From Palsa-189 sp963803735 (GTDB lineage: Bacteria; Acidobacteriota; Terriglobia; Acidiferrales; UBA7541), in contig CAWDNV010000010.1 in assembly GCA_963803735.1 (NCBI GenBank), forward strand, positions 310,001 to 374,000: a DNA stretch of 64,000 nt, read 5' to 3'. The position numbers and the translations under genes are program-made. Within the stretch, counting starts at the first letter, position 1. Every line of letters begins with the position of its first letter. The notes beneath the pieces were generated by a model. The model did not search any database. It worked only from the letters and a program-made list of their open reading frames with translations, and was not told the origin of the DNA. Positions 16,437-24,421 of this stretch are shown here, piece after piece.

Positions 16437-16575
16437 GACTCTCTCCTTGGATGTTGATGTGATCGTCGTCGCTAACGATACTTCGGAATGACCTCATCGA
16501 CCAGAGCATTTCCATGCCTTGCTTCCAGGAACACGGCCAGTGCGAGCCAAGGGAAGGCGGATGCACGCGATTCAT
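16420..16575 (-). CDS. Possible small protein with strong ribosome site
   Basis: ATG at 16575 is preceded by AGGAGGAGACAT, a near-perfect Shine-Dalgarno with a six-base spacer after GGAGG. The 51-codon frame (MNRVHPPSLGSHWPCSW...) has no recognisable domain and overlaps the next small gene by 17 bases. An alternative frame through the same DNA reads as a protein-like segment (FPWLALAVFLEARHGNALVDE) but lacks a start codon, so the region may be a frameshifted remnant. Only the ribosome site supports translation. Confidence 0.3.
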   Translation of the reverse strand: MNRVHPPSLGSHWPCSWKQGMEMLWSMRSFRSIVSDDDHINIQGESHGQPR

Positions 16576-16726
16576 ATGTCTCCTCCTACATTCACGGGTC
16601 TGCAATAATCTTTACAAGACAACCTCGAGGCAGTCCCGAATATACCTTTCCAAATACCCAGTAGACCCGATAGGTCTAAAGTCTGTAATGAGTGAAGATC
16701 GTGCGCAACTCACCAGGAGGCTTTCA

Positions 16727-16990
16727 ATGTCAATTCTAGCGTGGATCGTTTTGGGACTGATTTCGGGCTTCATTGCGAGCAAGATCGTCAACAAGCAAGG
16801 CGAGGGCGTCCTACTGGACATCGTTCTGGGAATCGTCGGTGCTCTGGTTGGTGGCTGGGTCTTTGCTGCTATTGGCCATTCGCCCGTAACGGGAGTGAAC
16901 CTATATAGCATTTTTGTTTCGGTGATCGGAGCAATCCTGGTTTTGGTCGTCTACCACGCATTGAGTGGCGGCGGCCGCAGAACTGTCTAG
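16727..16990 (+). CDS. GlsB/YeaQ/YmgE family stress-response membrane protein
   Basis: An 87-residue hydrophobic protein. The ATG at 16727 follows AGGAGG by six bases. Three transmembrane helices are visible: SILAWIVLGLISGFIASKIV (about 2-21), LDIVLGIVGALVGGWVFAAI (about 30-49) and a C-terminal IFVSVIGAILVLVVYHAL (about 62-79). The glycine spacing and the GLISGFIASKI motif are those of the transglycosylase-associated/GlsB family, which is induced in general stress. It is located in a run of small stress-type genes. Confidence 0.92.
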   Translation: MSILAWIVLGLISGFIASKIVNKQGEGVLLDIVLGIVGALVGGWVFAAIGHSPVTGVNLYSIFVSVIGAILVLVVYHALSGGGRRTV

Positions 16991-17116
16991 GTTGTCACTG
17001 AGCCGGATTGTCAAAGGCAAGTCGACTTCAACCAGGTTCGAAACACGGCACGATAATTCAGGGCGGCTTGGGCTCATGCTCGCTCCGCCCATTTCTTTTT
17101 GTCGTCGATCGCGCAA

Positions 17117-17473
17117 CTATGCGGCCCGGCGAAGTGGTCCGACTAGCGCTACCTCTCTGCATGAGATCGCGCATCGGCGGCACGCTTCAGCACACCTCAC
17201 CATCGTTTCGCCTTCGTATTTCCCGCATTCGGCGGCGCAGGCTTCGCACAGGTCGGCACACACTTCACAAATGCGGTGAGCGAAGGGCGAACTACCCGTA
17301 AGCAGGATGATGCATGTTCGGCAAAGTTCAAAGCATTCTCCACAAAGTCGGATGCATTCCGTCATCGTCTCCGGGTCCATCGTGAGGCCTTCATCGCGGC
17401 ATTCTGCACACCAACGGATACAGTGCAAACAGTCTTCGACACATTGCTCAACCACTGGATTTGAAATAGCCAT
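17117..17473 (-). CDS. Four-helix-bundle copper-binding protein (Csp3-like, DUF326)
   Basis: A 118-residue protein with 19 cysteines arranged as CxxxC/CxxC repeats on four predicted helices (CVEDCLHCIRWCAEC, CIRLCGECFELCRTC, CEVCADLCEACAAEC, CAEACRRCAISC). This is the pattern of the Csp copper-storage family, in which the cysteines line the core of a four-helix bundle and hold many Cu(I) ions. There is no Tat or Sec signal, so the cytosolic Csp3 type is inferred. AGGAGG lies five bases before the ATG. No copper ATPase or CsoR gene is next to it. A role in copper sequestration during metal stress fits its stress-rich surroundings. Confidence 0.92.
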   Translation of the reverse strand: MAISNPVVEQCVEDCLHCIRWCAECRDEGLTMDPETMTECIRLCGECFELCRTCIILLTGSSPFAHRICEVCADLCEACAAECGKYEGETMVRCAEACRRCAISCREVALVGPLRRAA

Positions 17474-17726
17474 AGCAACCTCCTGTAAAGTCTTGGCCCA
17501 TGCCCTTAGTTCTCGAAGTCAGTCTAAACTCCGTACGAGGTGAATGAACAAAGAAAGAATCACGCAGCGCCCCCTTACAGGAAGAACCCGAGTGACATCA
17601 AGTGACCGTTCAAATACAGGCGAACGACGAGCGTCGTCGCGGGTGCGGCAAAGGGATTGACGGGCGGTAAGGATGGACCAGAGGTAATAATTGGCGAGAT
17701 CGCTCGAGATAGAAAGGAGATGGTCA

Positions 17727-18203
17727 ATGACTCCCTCTCAAGTGCTGCTTCTGGCGTTGCTTATTGGTATTGTCTCCGGCTTGCGTTCTGTTACCGCGCC
17801 TGCTGTTGTGGCCTGGGGCGCTCACCTGAACTGGCTGAGCCTCCATAACACGGCTCTCTCCTTCATGGCGTCGACTGCCGCCGTCGTTATATTCACTCTG
17901 CTGGCTCTCGTCGAACTGATTGCCGATAAGCTTCCTTCAACCCCCAGCCGCACAGAACCTGTCGGTCTAATTGCGCGAATCCTTCTGGGCGGCCTATCGG
18001 GGGCATGCGTTGCTGTCTCGGGTGCGCAATCCATCGTAGTGGGCGCTGTCTTGGGGGCGGTTGGTGGCGTTGCTGGCGCGTTTGCGGGTTACGAAGCTCG
18101 CACGCGCCTCGTGAAGGCTCTCAAGGTTCCGGATTTAGTCATCGCTCTTTTGGAAGACGCGGTGGCGATTGGCGGGGGCTTACTTATTGTGTCGCGGTTC
18201 TAA
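17727..18203 (+). CDS. DUF4126 family membrane protein
   Basis: A 158-residue integral membrane protein. The ATG at 17727 has GGAG seven bases upstream, preferred over an earlier in-frame ATG at 17691. The family signature LLALLIGIVSGLRSVTAPAVVAW opens the protein. Further hydrophobic segments lie at about 43-65, 85-105 and 105-125, and the loop ELIADKLPSTPSRT is strongly conserved in DUF4126. Function is unknown. Its stop codon overlaps by four bases with the convergent PilZ gene at 18200, unusually tight packing. Confidence 0.88.
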   Translation: MTPSQVLLLALLIGIVSGLRSVTAPAVVAWGAHLNWLSLHNTALSFMASTAAVVIFTLLALVELIADKLPSTPSRTEPVGLIARILLGGLSGACVAVSGAQSIVVGAVLGAVGGVAGAFAGYEARTRLVKALKVPDLVIALLEDAVAIGGGLLIVSRF

Positions 18204-18619
18204 GCGGAATCGAAAGCTGCAGCTGTTCGCTTGCGAGCGAGATCGTGCAGCCACGCGTCGATGACCGAGCGCTGCTGAGTGGCCATATTTTCGAGCTGCA
18301 CGCCCATGCCAAAAATGCCCAGGCCGCTGCTGGAATGCAGATAGACCACTTTCCCCTGTAGTTCGCACGTCCTTATGCCGTCTGAGATGTGGAGACGAAT
18401 TTCCGTCCCAACGGGAATAGGCAAGAGCGTACCGATGTAACAACCTCGCGAGCTCAACTCGGCCACCTGCGTGGGGACTGAGGTTCCATCGCCAAGCGTA
18501 ACTTCGGCATCCGCGAAGAACGAAAATCGTTGATCGGCGCGCTTCTCGTGGAGAGGGCCGTTAGGAATCATGATCATTTTCAGCTCGTGGAGTTGTTGAT
18601 TGCGTAGGCTCCAGTGCAT
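18200..18619 (-). CDS. PilZ-domain protein
   Basis: A protein of about 139 residues, starting at the ATG at 18619 with GAGG five bases upstream; the frame is open to 18715 but that N-terminus does not resemble a domain. The PilZ core has an intact RxxxR (RADQR) and a second motif AELSSRGCYIG matching xLSxxG, followed by GTEIRLHIS and a final GMGVQL strand, so c-di-GMP binding is more plausible than for the PilZ proteins at 2779 and 6910. It overlaps the DUF4126 stop by four bases in convergent orientation. Confidence 0.85.
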   Translation of the reverse strand: MHWSLRNQQLHELKMIMIPNGPLHEKRADQRFSFFADAEVTLGDGTSVPTQVAELSSRGCYIGTLLPIPVGTEIRLHISDGIRTCELQGKVVYLHSSSGLGIFGMGVQLENMATQQRSVIDAWLHDLARKRTAAAFDSA

Positions 18620-18837
18620 AAGTTCCTCTCTTGCAGACGGCTGCGCGATAGGACTAAAGCAACAAATTACGTGGTACTTCTGCCCAAGCCGTACCATAAG
18701 TACTGGGCAACTCATCTCACGCTACGTCCGGCGGGAAGCATCCGTTTACATGAGTAGGGGAGAAACGCGTTTCCCTGAAGGGATTGCGCCTATCTAAGGC
18801 ATCGCGGGGGAACGAGCATCTTCACAACGGAAACGAC

Positions 18838-19617
18838 ATGGATCTTGGATTGAAGCGGAAACGGGCTCTGGTAACCGGTTCGACGGCCGGAATTGGATTA
18901 GCGACAGCGAAGCAGCTAGCGCGGGAAGGCGCCTTCGTTTACATAAATGGGCGCACCGAGGAGCGCGTGCGGAAGGCGTTGGAGGAAGTTGAGGGAGACG
19001 CGGACGGCATTGCCGCCGATTTAGGAACAGCTGCCGGTGCAGAGAAATTATTCCAGCGCGTCAAGGATCTCGATATTGTCGTGAATAATCTCGGTATTTT
19101 CGAGGCGCGCCATTTCCTCGAGATCGGCGATGCGGACTGGATGAGGTTTTTCGAAGTGAATGTGCTCTCCGGAGTGCGCATGGCACGCCACTATTTGCCA
19201 CATATGCTGCAGCGCAAATGGGGCCGAATCATTTTTGTCTCGAGCGAATCGGCGCTGCAGATTCCGACGGAGATGGTGCATTACGGAGTCACCAAGACGG
19301 CGCAGTTGGCGGTCGCACGGGGAATTGCGGAGTCTTTTCCCGCGAGTGGCGTTACGGTGAACTCGGTGCTTGCTGGACCGACGGCCAGCGAAGGCGTTAG
19401 CGCTTTCGTCGAAGATCTGGCAAAGCAACAAGGTAAGAGCAGGGAAGAGACGGAGCGGGCGTTTTTCAAGGATGCGCGCCCAACGAGTTTGCTGAAGCGC
19501 TTTGCCACGACGGACGAGGTCGCGGCCATGATCGTGTATTTGTGCAGCGAGCCGGCTTCTGCCACCACGGGATCAGCCGTGCGCGTGGATGGCGGCGTGG
19601 TAAGGGCGATTGTATGA
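18838..19617 (+). CDS. SDR-family oxidoreductase
   Basis: A 259-residue classical short-chain dehydrogenase/reductase. The cofactor-binding motif TGSTAGIG is at about 12-19, NNLG near residue 85, catalytic Ser in SSES, and the YxxxK pair in HYGVTKTA (about 148-155). The C-terminus ends VRVDGGVV. An NGRTEER segment after beta-2 with Arg suggests NADP(H). The ATG at 18838 follows GGAAACGAC. Substrate is unknown. It has no functional neighbour. Confidence 0.93.
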   Translation: MDLGLKRKRALVTGSTAGIGLATAKQLAREGAFVYINGRTEERVRKALEEVEGDADGIAADLGTAAGAEKLFQRVKDLDIVVNNLGIFEARHFLEIGDADWMRFFEVNVLSGVRMARHYLPHMLQRKWGRIIFVSSESALQIPTEMVHYGVTKTAQLAVARGIAESFPASGVTVNSVLAGPTASEGVSAFVEDLAKQQGKSREETERAFFKDARPTSLLKRFATTDEVAAMIVYLCSEPASATTGSAVRVDGGVVRAIV

Positions 19618-19836
19618 AAGCGTCGCGTCCGTCTCGGGATGGCTCCATCGGGTAAGAACGAAAGTACGATGCCTAACGTGAGAGCCTACTCGAATCTATC
19701 GGCACGTTTTGCAGGGCCATGCGGCCCAAATATTGTCCGACAACGACGCGACACGCTCGCGTCAATGTTTTGACACCTGATCTTTGTACTGGGTTGGGGG
19801 GCCCGCAGTACGCTTGGCGAAAGCCTTCTCGGCGAA

Positions 19837-20241
19837 TCAGGCACGCGCCGCTTTGGCTTCCGCCGTCTCGCGCTTTACGATCTTGTTGAAGTTACTTTTC
19901 TGGCCGCTTGCCGTAGTTTCCTCGTAGACGAGCGCCAGACCGTTTTTATCGAATTCTTTGAACCAGTCGTCCCAGGAGATTTCCTCCAACTGCTCGTCCC
20001 GGGCTCCGGGAGCGCCGGGGAATGCCAAACGAATCAGGCCCACGTCGCCGTTCCCTCCGGTTCCCCGTACACGCGCGGGTTTGGCGCCGCGCTCTTCCGC
20101 CCAGCGACGAATTTCGTCGTGATCTGTAGTTACTTTTGTGACGTGTTTTGCCTCTTCGGATCGTCTGCTGGAGCGTTTCCTGCCTTCAGTTTTCGATTCA
20201 CTGCTACCCCTGGATGTTCGACTTCCTGAACTCTTTGCCAT
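19837..20241 (-). CDS. Conserved hypothetical protein with basic N-terminal tail
   Basis: A 134-residue protein starting at ATG 20241 (AAAGGAA eight bases upstream). The first 45 residues are Ser/Arg/Lys rich and probably disordered (MAKSSGSRTSRGSSES). The folded part holds a conserved pattern I recall from uncharacterised bacterial proteins: TDHDEIRRWAEERGAKPARV, IRLAFPG, LEEISWDDWFKEFDKNGLALVYEE. Database relatives are sometimes mislabelled as glucan-branching proteins, but no glycosyl hydrolase motif exists here. The charged tail could bind nucleic acid, which is inference. It is one of the stress-cluster small genes, followed by DUF2267. Confidence 0.85.
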   Translation of the reverse strand: MAKSSGSRTSRGSSESKTEGRKRSSRRSEEAKHVTKVTTDHDEIRRWAEERGAKPARVRGTGGNGDVGLIRLAFPGAPGARDEQLEEISWDDWFKEFDKNGLALVYEETTASGQKSNFNKIVKRETAEAKAARA

Positions 20242-20361
20242 GGTTATGATTCCTTTCCCGATGTAGTTACAAGAATGTGTATGGCTGCCCACGATGTCGT
20301 TCGTATAATTGCTGTTCCTCTGCCTCGTTTGGTTGCCTAGCTCGTTTGCTTGCTTACTCTG

Positions 20362-20784
20362 TCACCACAATTCCCGTATGTTGGCAGGTAGCAGATGCTC
20401 GACGTCCTCGATCTCGCCTTTGCTGATGTGCTTTTTGAGCACTGCAAAAACGCCGCGCGCAACCTCCTCAGGATCGATTGCGTCCTTGCCGTTTATTTCG
20501 CGCTCGATTCTGGCGAGAAACTGTTCTTTATGACGCTCTCGTAATGGCTTGCCCGTGGGATCCCAACCTTCGTAATAGAATCCACGCATTAGCATCGGGA
20601 ATTGGGCCGCAAGTTCCGCCGTTTCCTCTATTGTGAGCCGGTCACGCAGCGCATGCAGAGTTGCTTTCAAGGCTTTGTAGGCCTTTTCTCGATCTTCCCA
20701 GCCCAGTGTGCGCATCACGTCTTTGATCCAGGCGTTCGTTTTGTGTACCGTTCTGTCGAAACTGGCAAGGCCGCTCGCAGGCAT
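20362..20784 (-). CDS. DUF2267 family protein
   Basis: A 140-residue helical soluble protein. The DUF2267 signature runs through the chain: FDRTVHKTNAWIKDVMRTLGW, EKAYKALKATLHALRDRLT, AAQFPMLMRGFYYEGWDP and the EEVARGVFAVLKKHIS block before the C-terminal LPANIRELW. The domain normally forms two repeats of about 60 residues. Function is unknown. It is often found beside CBS-domain, Hsp20 or universal-stress genes. AAAGGAG precedes the ATG at 20784. Confidence 0.92.
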   Translation of the reverse strand: MPASGLASFDRTVHKTNAWIKDVMRTLGWEDREKAYKALKATLHALRDRLTIEETAELAAQFPMLMRGFYYEGWDPTGKPLRERHKEQFLARIEREINGKDAIDPEEVARGVFAVLKKHISKGEIEDVEHLLPANIRELW

Positions 20785-21227
20785 GGCATCTCCTTTATTT
20801 ACCGCGTGCCGCTAGGTGATCTTGGCCCGGTTCGAAAGCAGACGCTCCGATGAAAGACCAAGCATTTGAGTCGCCAGTTTGGGCGGGGTTTTTACCGAGT
20901 CCACGAAGACGATCTGGAACTCACTCGAACTCTACGTGTCTACGTCGCTTGGATAAACGGCGTTCGCGTAACAACATCCCGATTGCGCCTCGTCCAGAAT
21001 CGATCTGCTTTGGATTGGCGCAGTGAGAACGGGGGGCGGTCCTTTTTTACGACTCCGCTTCTCTGGGAAAATAAGAATTCACAGTCAGAATATTGACGCT
21101 CGACGCTTACTTAGCCACGACACAAACGTTTGCAGCTAAAGCTCGATACCGAAAGGCTTCGACGGCTGTACCCAATCCTCCCGATATGGGCCACGAGACC
21201 GAATGGATAGTCTTTGAGCAAGGCCGC
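20785..21227. other. Divergent intergenic region, no gene seen
   Basis: Short frames occur but none has a ribosome site and recognisable domain together. It should hold promoters for DUF2267 (minus) and the secreted protein at 21228 (plus). Confidence 0.4.
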
Positions 21228-21998
21228 ATGTTTCGTAGATCCCGATTCCGATTGAATCCTTTTACGTTTCTGCTCGTTTGCCTTGTGCAGGCGACAGCGA
21301 CCTTGGCGGAACCGCTTGCTGTGCGTTATATCGAAGGCGAGACACACGGATTCCTCGTTCTGCGAACCATGGATGGCAAGCGCCTCGCCGATGGCGACCT
21401 CAGGCAGTTCGTAAAAGGCGACCGCGTAACCAGTCAAGTGAGTTTCCAGTTCAAAGACGGTTCTTTGTATGAGGGCACAGCCGTATTTACACAGCGTCGC
21501 GAATTTCAGCTTGTGACCGACCATTTAGTGCAGAAAGGCCCGTCATTCAAGGAAGCAATGGATATGTTCACGGATGTTCCAAATACCAAGGTAACGGTTC
21601 GCTCGACGGATGCCCACGGCAAAACCAAGGAAGCCAGTCAGCAAATGGAGCTGCCGTCTGACCTGGCCAACGGCATGGTTTTCACCCTGCTGAAGAACAT
21701 AGAACCAACTCCGCACCCAACGACTTTGTCGATGGTGGTCGGCACGCCAAAACCGCGGATCGTCAAGCTTGAGATCACGCCGGTAGATGAAGAACCGTTC
21801 CTTGTGGGCGATTCCAAGAGAAAGGCACTGCATTACGACGTGCACGTGAAAATCGAAGGCGTCGTCGGATTGGCCGCACAGGCCGCCCGCAAGCAGCCTC
21901 CGGATACCCACGCGTGGATTCTCCACGACGAAGCTCCGGTGATGGTAGGTCAGAAGGTCCATTGTATGAAGACGGGCCTGTCTGGCGGATCGAACTGA
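21228..21998 (+). CDS. Hypothetical exported protein
   Basis: A protein of about 256 residues. The start at 21228 is chosen because it gives a signal peptide: basic MFRRSRFRL, hydrophobic FTFLLVCLVQATATLA, with cleavage near LAEPL. The frame is open to 21093 but that extension lacks hydrophobic or domain character. The mature part is mostly beta (EGETHGFLVLRTMDGKRLA, SFQFKDGSLYEGTAVF) and ends before a Lys-rich tail. No domain is recognised. Acidobacteria have many such one-domain periplasmic proteins. It converges with the PAP2 remnant. Confidence 0.7.
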   Translation: MFRRSRFRLNPFTFLLVCLVQATATLAEPLAVRYIEGETHGFLVLRTMDGKRLADGDLRQFVKGDRVTSQVSFQFKDGSLYEGTAVFTQRREFQLVTDHLVQKGPSFKEAMDMFTDVPNTKVTVRSTDAHGKTKEASQQMELPSDLANGMVFTLLKNIEPTPHPTTLSMVVGTPKPRIVKLEITPVDEEPFLVGDSKRKALHYDVHVKIEGVVGLAAQAARKQPPDTHAWILHDEAPVMVGQKVHCMKTGLSGGSN

Positions 21999-22099
21999 CG
22001 AGCCCCACTTGGCCGCACGACCCCGCAAAGTGATCCGCTGCGCCACCGGCACCTCTTGCCGGTGCAACACCCGACGAGCGCGGATCAGGCCGCCGTGCG

Positions 22100-22448
22100 T
22101 TAGTGTTCGGCCAAATAGGTTCCGATGACATATCCCACAGTTGCGCCGATGAGGATATCCGAAGGGCAGTCCTTCTTTGCCGGATACAACCAGTGCCGCA
22201 AACGCGAAGCTTGTGGCCGAGTGCCCGGAGGGAAAGGACCTACCGCCGCCCCAGAACCTGCCCGTGCTTCCTGGTGTAGAAGGATATTGGCGATCGAACG
22301 CTAACTTGAGAGCCAAATCTGCAGTGCCGGCCGCTCCCATCGCAGCCAGCGCCCTAAATCCCGTGTCGCGCAGGTAGGAACGATGTTTGCCACATCCGAT
22401 GCCATAGGTGAGAGCGCCTGATCCAATTTCAAGGCCGAGGCCAAATAT
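22100..22448 (-). pseudogene. Decayed PAP2-family phosphatase
   Basis: Reading leftward, one frame gives YGIGCGKHRSYLRDTGFRAL, LALKLAFDRQYP and FPSGHSATSFAFAALV, typical PAP2 phosphatase motifs (KxxxxxxRP-like and SGH). It then breaks. The matching C-terminal half, YPAKKDCPSDILIGATVG and YLAEH before a stop at 22100, is in another frame. About 30 residues that should carry the SRxxxxxH motif are missing at the junction. Upstream, the frame meets a stop near 22450. Deletion plus frameshift rule out a functional acid phosphatase or lipid-phosphate phosphatase. Confidence 0.8.
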
Positions 22449-22588
22449 TTATAGAAGCTGACCCTTGGACCGAGGGAATTCGGTCCGTGTAGTTGGCATA
22501 AAGACGGCCTCAGCTGTGAAAGCCAGTTGCCATCTCTATGCCAAGGAAGCGGTGTCACTTCAAGGCTGTGGTTTCAATCACTTACGAC

Positions 22589-23998
22589 TTAGATGTCGTA
22601 ATACAGGTGGAACTCGTACGGGTGCGGACGCATGCGGACGGGGTCCGCTTCGTTCTTGGTTTTGTAGTCGATCCACAAATTGATAAGCTCCTCGGTGAAG
22701 ACGCCGCCTTTGGTCAGATATTTGTGGTCGTCTCCGAGAGCCTTGAGGGCCTCGTCGAGCGAACCGGGCATCGTAGGCACCTTCCTCGCTTCTTCCTTAT
22801 CGAGTTCGAAGATATCCACGTCCAGCGGCTTGCCGGGATCGATCTTATTCTCGATGCCGTCGAGGCCGGCCATGAGCATGGCGGCGAAGGTGAGATAGAC
22901 ATTGCATGAAGGATCGGGCGGGCGGAATTCCAGCCGCTTCGCTTTGGGATTCGTCGAATACATGGGAATACGCACAGCGGCGGAGCGATTGCGGCTGGAG
23001 TAGGCCAGGTTCACCGGAGCTTCATAGCCCGGTACGAGGCGTTTGTAAGAGTTCGTCGTTGGCGCGGAGAAGGCCGAAATGCTCCGCCCATGTTTGAGCA
23101 GGCCGCCGGCGTACCACAGCGCCATTTGAGAAAGCCCCGCGTATTTGTCTCCGGCAAACAGCGGCTTGTTCTTGGACCAGAGCGATTGGTGAGTGTGCAT
23201 ACCGGAGCCATTGTCGCCAAACAGCGGCTTCGGCATGAAGGTTACGCTTTTGCCGTATTGCTGCGCCACGCTCTTGATGACGAACTTGTACTTCATCATG
23301 TTGTCCGCGGAAACCAGCAGCGTGTTAAACCGCAGATCGATTTCGGATTGCCCGGCGGTGGCCACTTCGTGGTGTTGGCACTCCACGTCCATACCGACTT
23401 CGATCATGCGCATGACCATCTCGCTGCGGAGGTCCATGAAATGATCGATCGGCGGGGCGGGGAAGTAGCCTTCCTTGTAGCGCGGACGATACCCCAGGTT
23501 GTGCTCGGCGCGGCCCGTGTTCCAGCGGCCTTCATCGGAATCGATGTAATAAAAACTGTGCTGCGGCTGGGAGTCAAAACGAATGCTATCGAAGATGAAG
23601 AACTCGGCTTCGGCGCCGAAGAAAGCCTGATCGGCGATGCCGCTCTCTTTAAGGTGTGCCTCGGCGCGGATGGCGATCTGGCGGGGATCGCGGGGGTAAG
23701 GTTTATGCGTGATCGGGTCGCTGACGTTGCAGATGATCACCAGCGTGGGCGTATCGCGGAAAGGATCCATGAAAGCAGTATTCGGATCGGGCATGAGCAG
23801 CATGTCCGATTCGTGAATCGATTGCCAGCCGCGGATGGAGCTGCCGTCAAACCCGAATCCTTCCTTGAAAGAGCTCTCTTCGAGCTCGCCGATCGGGTAG
23901 CTGACGTGCTGCCACAGGCCGGGAAGATCAGTGAAGCGGAGATCGAGCATCTTGGCATTGTGCTTCGCGGCAAAATCTAGAACACCTTTCGGATCCAT
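22589..23998 (-). CDS. glnA: Glutamine synthetase, type I
   Basis: A 469-residue dodecameric-type enzyme that makes glutamine from glutamate, ammonia and ATP. Motifs: the Asp50' region FGFDGSSIRGW (about 48-58), metal ligands in GAEAEFFIFD (128-137), NGSGMHTHQSLW (263-274), the flap region RLVPGYEAPVNLAYSSRNRS (320-339) and RLEFRPPDPSCN (355-366). The position equivalent to E. coli Tyr397, the adenylylation target in NLYDLP, is Phe397 (DIFELD; codon TTC at 22808-22810), so GlnE-type covalent control should not work. AAGGAG sits before the ATG. A type II enzyme gene lies next on the same strand. Confidence 0.96.
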   Translation of the reverse strand: MDPKGVLDFAAKHNAKMLDLRFTDLPGLWQHVSYPIGELEESSFKEGFGFDGSSIRGWQSIHESDMLLMPDPNTAFMDPFRDTPTLVIICNVSDPITHKPYPRDPRQIAIRAEAHLKESGIADQAFFGAEAEFFIFDSIRFDSQPQHSFYYIDSDEGRWNTGRAEHNLGYRPRYKEGYFPAPPIDHFMDLRSEMVMRMIEVGMDVECQHHEVATAGQSEIDLRFNTLLVSADNMMKYKFVIKSVAQQYGKSVTFMPKPLFGDNGSGMHTHQSLWSKNKPLFAGDKYAGLSQMALWYAGGLLKHGRSISAFSAPTTNSYKRLVPGYEAPVNLAYSSRNRSAAVRIPMYSTNPKAKRLEFRPPDPSCNVYLTFAAMLMAGLDGIENKIDPGKPLDVDIFELDKEEARKVPTMPGSLDEALKALGDDHKYLTKGGVFTEELINLWIDYKTKNEADPVRMRPHPYEFHLYYDI

Positions 23999-24421
23999 CC
24001 TCGCTCCTTATGAAAGAATTAGAATTAGAGAAATTTGACACACCCAGGGTAAGGACCGGCGACAATAGCGCAGGACATGGACGGCGTCAAGAAGCGCATG
24101 GACGGCTCTGGCCAAGCGTCTTTTGCTCTTTAATTGCGCTCGGTTCTTATGATTACTACTGCCTCGGACGATGCTCCTTCTGTCCGGCACGAGAGCGAGA
24201 GTCTGCACGTGCCGGAAATCCCGCGACAAAATACCGGCAGGCCGCCGGCAAGTAAAATGAAAGTTTTAAATAGGACAGATCGAGGTTTTCGATGAAGGGA
24301 AGGGCAGCCCGTTGAAGCGTACCAGCCCTGCGCTACAGTGCCGTCTCCGGAAAATTAAACGGGGGAAAGCTCGCAAGTTCTTGCGTTCTTTCCCCCGTTT
24401 AGATTCCTTCGTGTTTGGGCG
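23999..24421. other. Intergenic region between two glutamine synthetase genes
   Basis: It carries the type II gene terminator (24357-24400) and presumably the glnA promoter. No small gene, and no recognised glutamine or glnA-RNA riboswitch, was identified by eye. Confidence 0.45.
24357..24400 (-). terminator. Strong intrinsic terminator after type II glutamine synthetase
   Basis: A perfect 13-bp stem (AAACGGGGGAAAG / CTTTCCCCCGTTT) encloses an inner stem CGCAAG-TT-CTTGCG. On the minus strand it is followed by TTTAATTTT, 22 bases after the stop codon at 24422. It isolates this gene from glnA downstream, so the two synthetase genes are separate transcripts. Confidence 0.85.

Noticed and set aside
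20820..20860. tRNA-like GGTTCGAA motif
   Set aside because: No acceptor or anticodon stem can be folded around it; it is an isolated motif in an intergenic region.
24010..24255. Possible small gene between the glutamine synthetase genes
   Set aside because: No ribosome site; peptide unlike known glutamine-synthetase inhibitors; the region is better explained as promoter and terminator.
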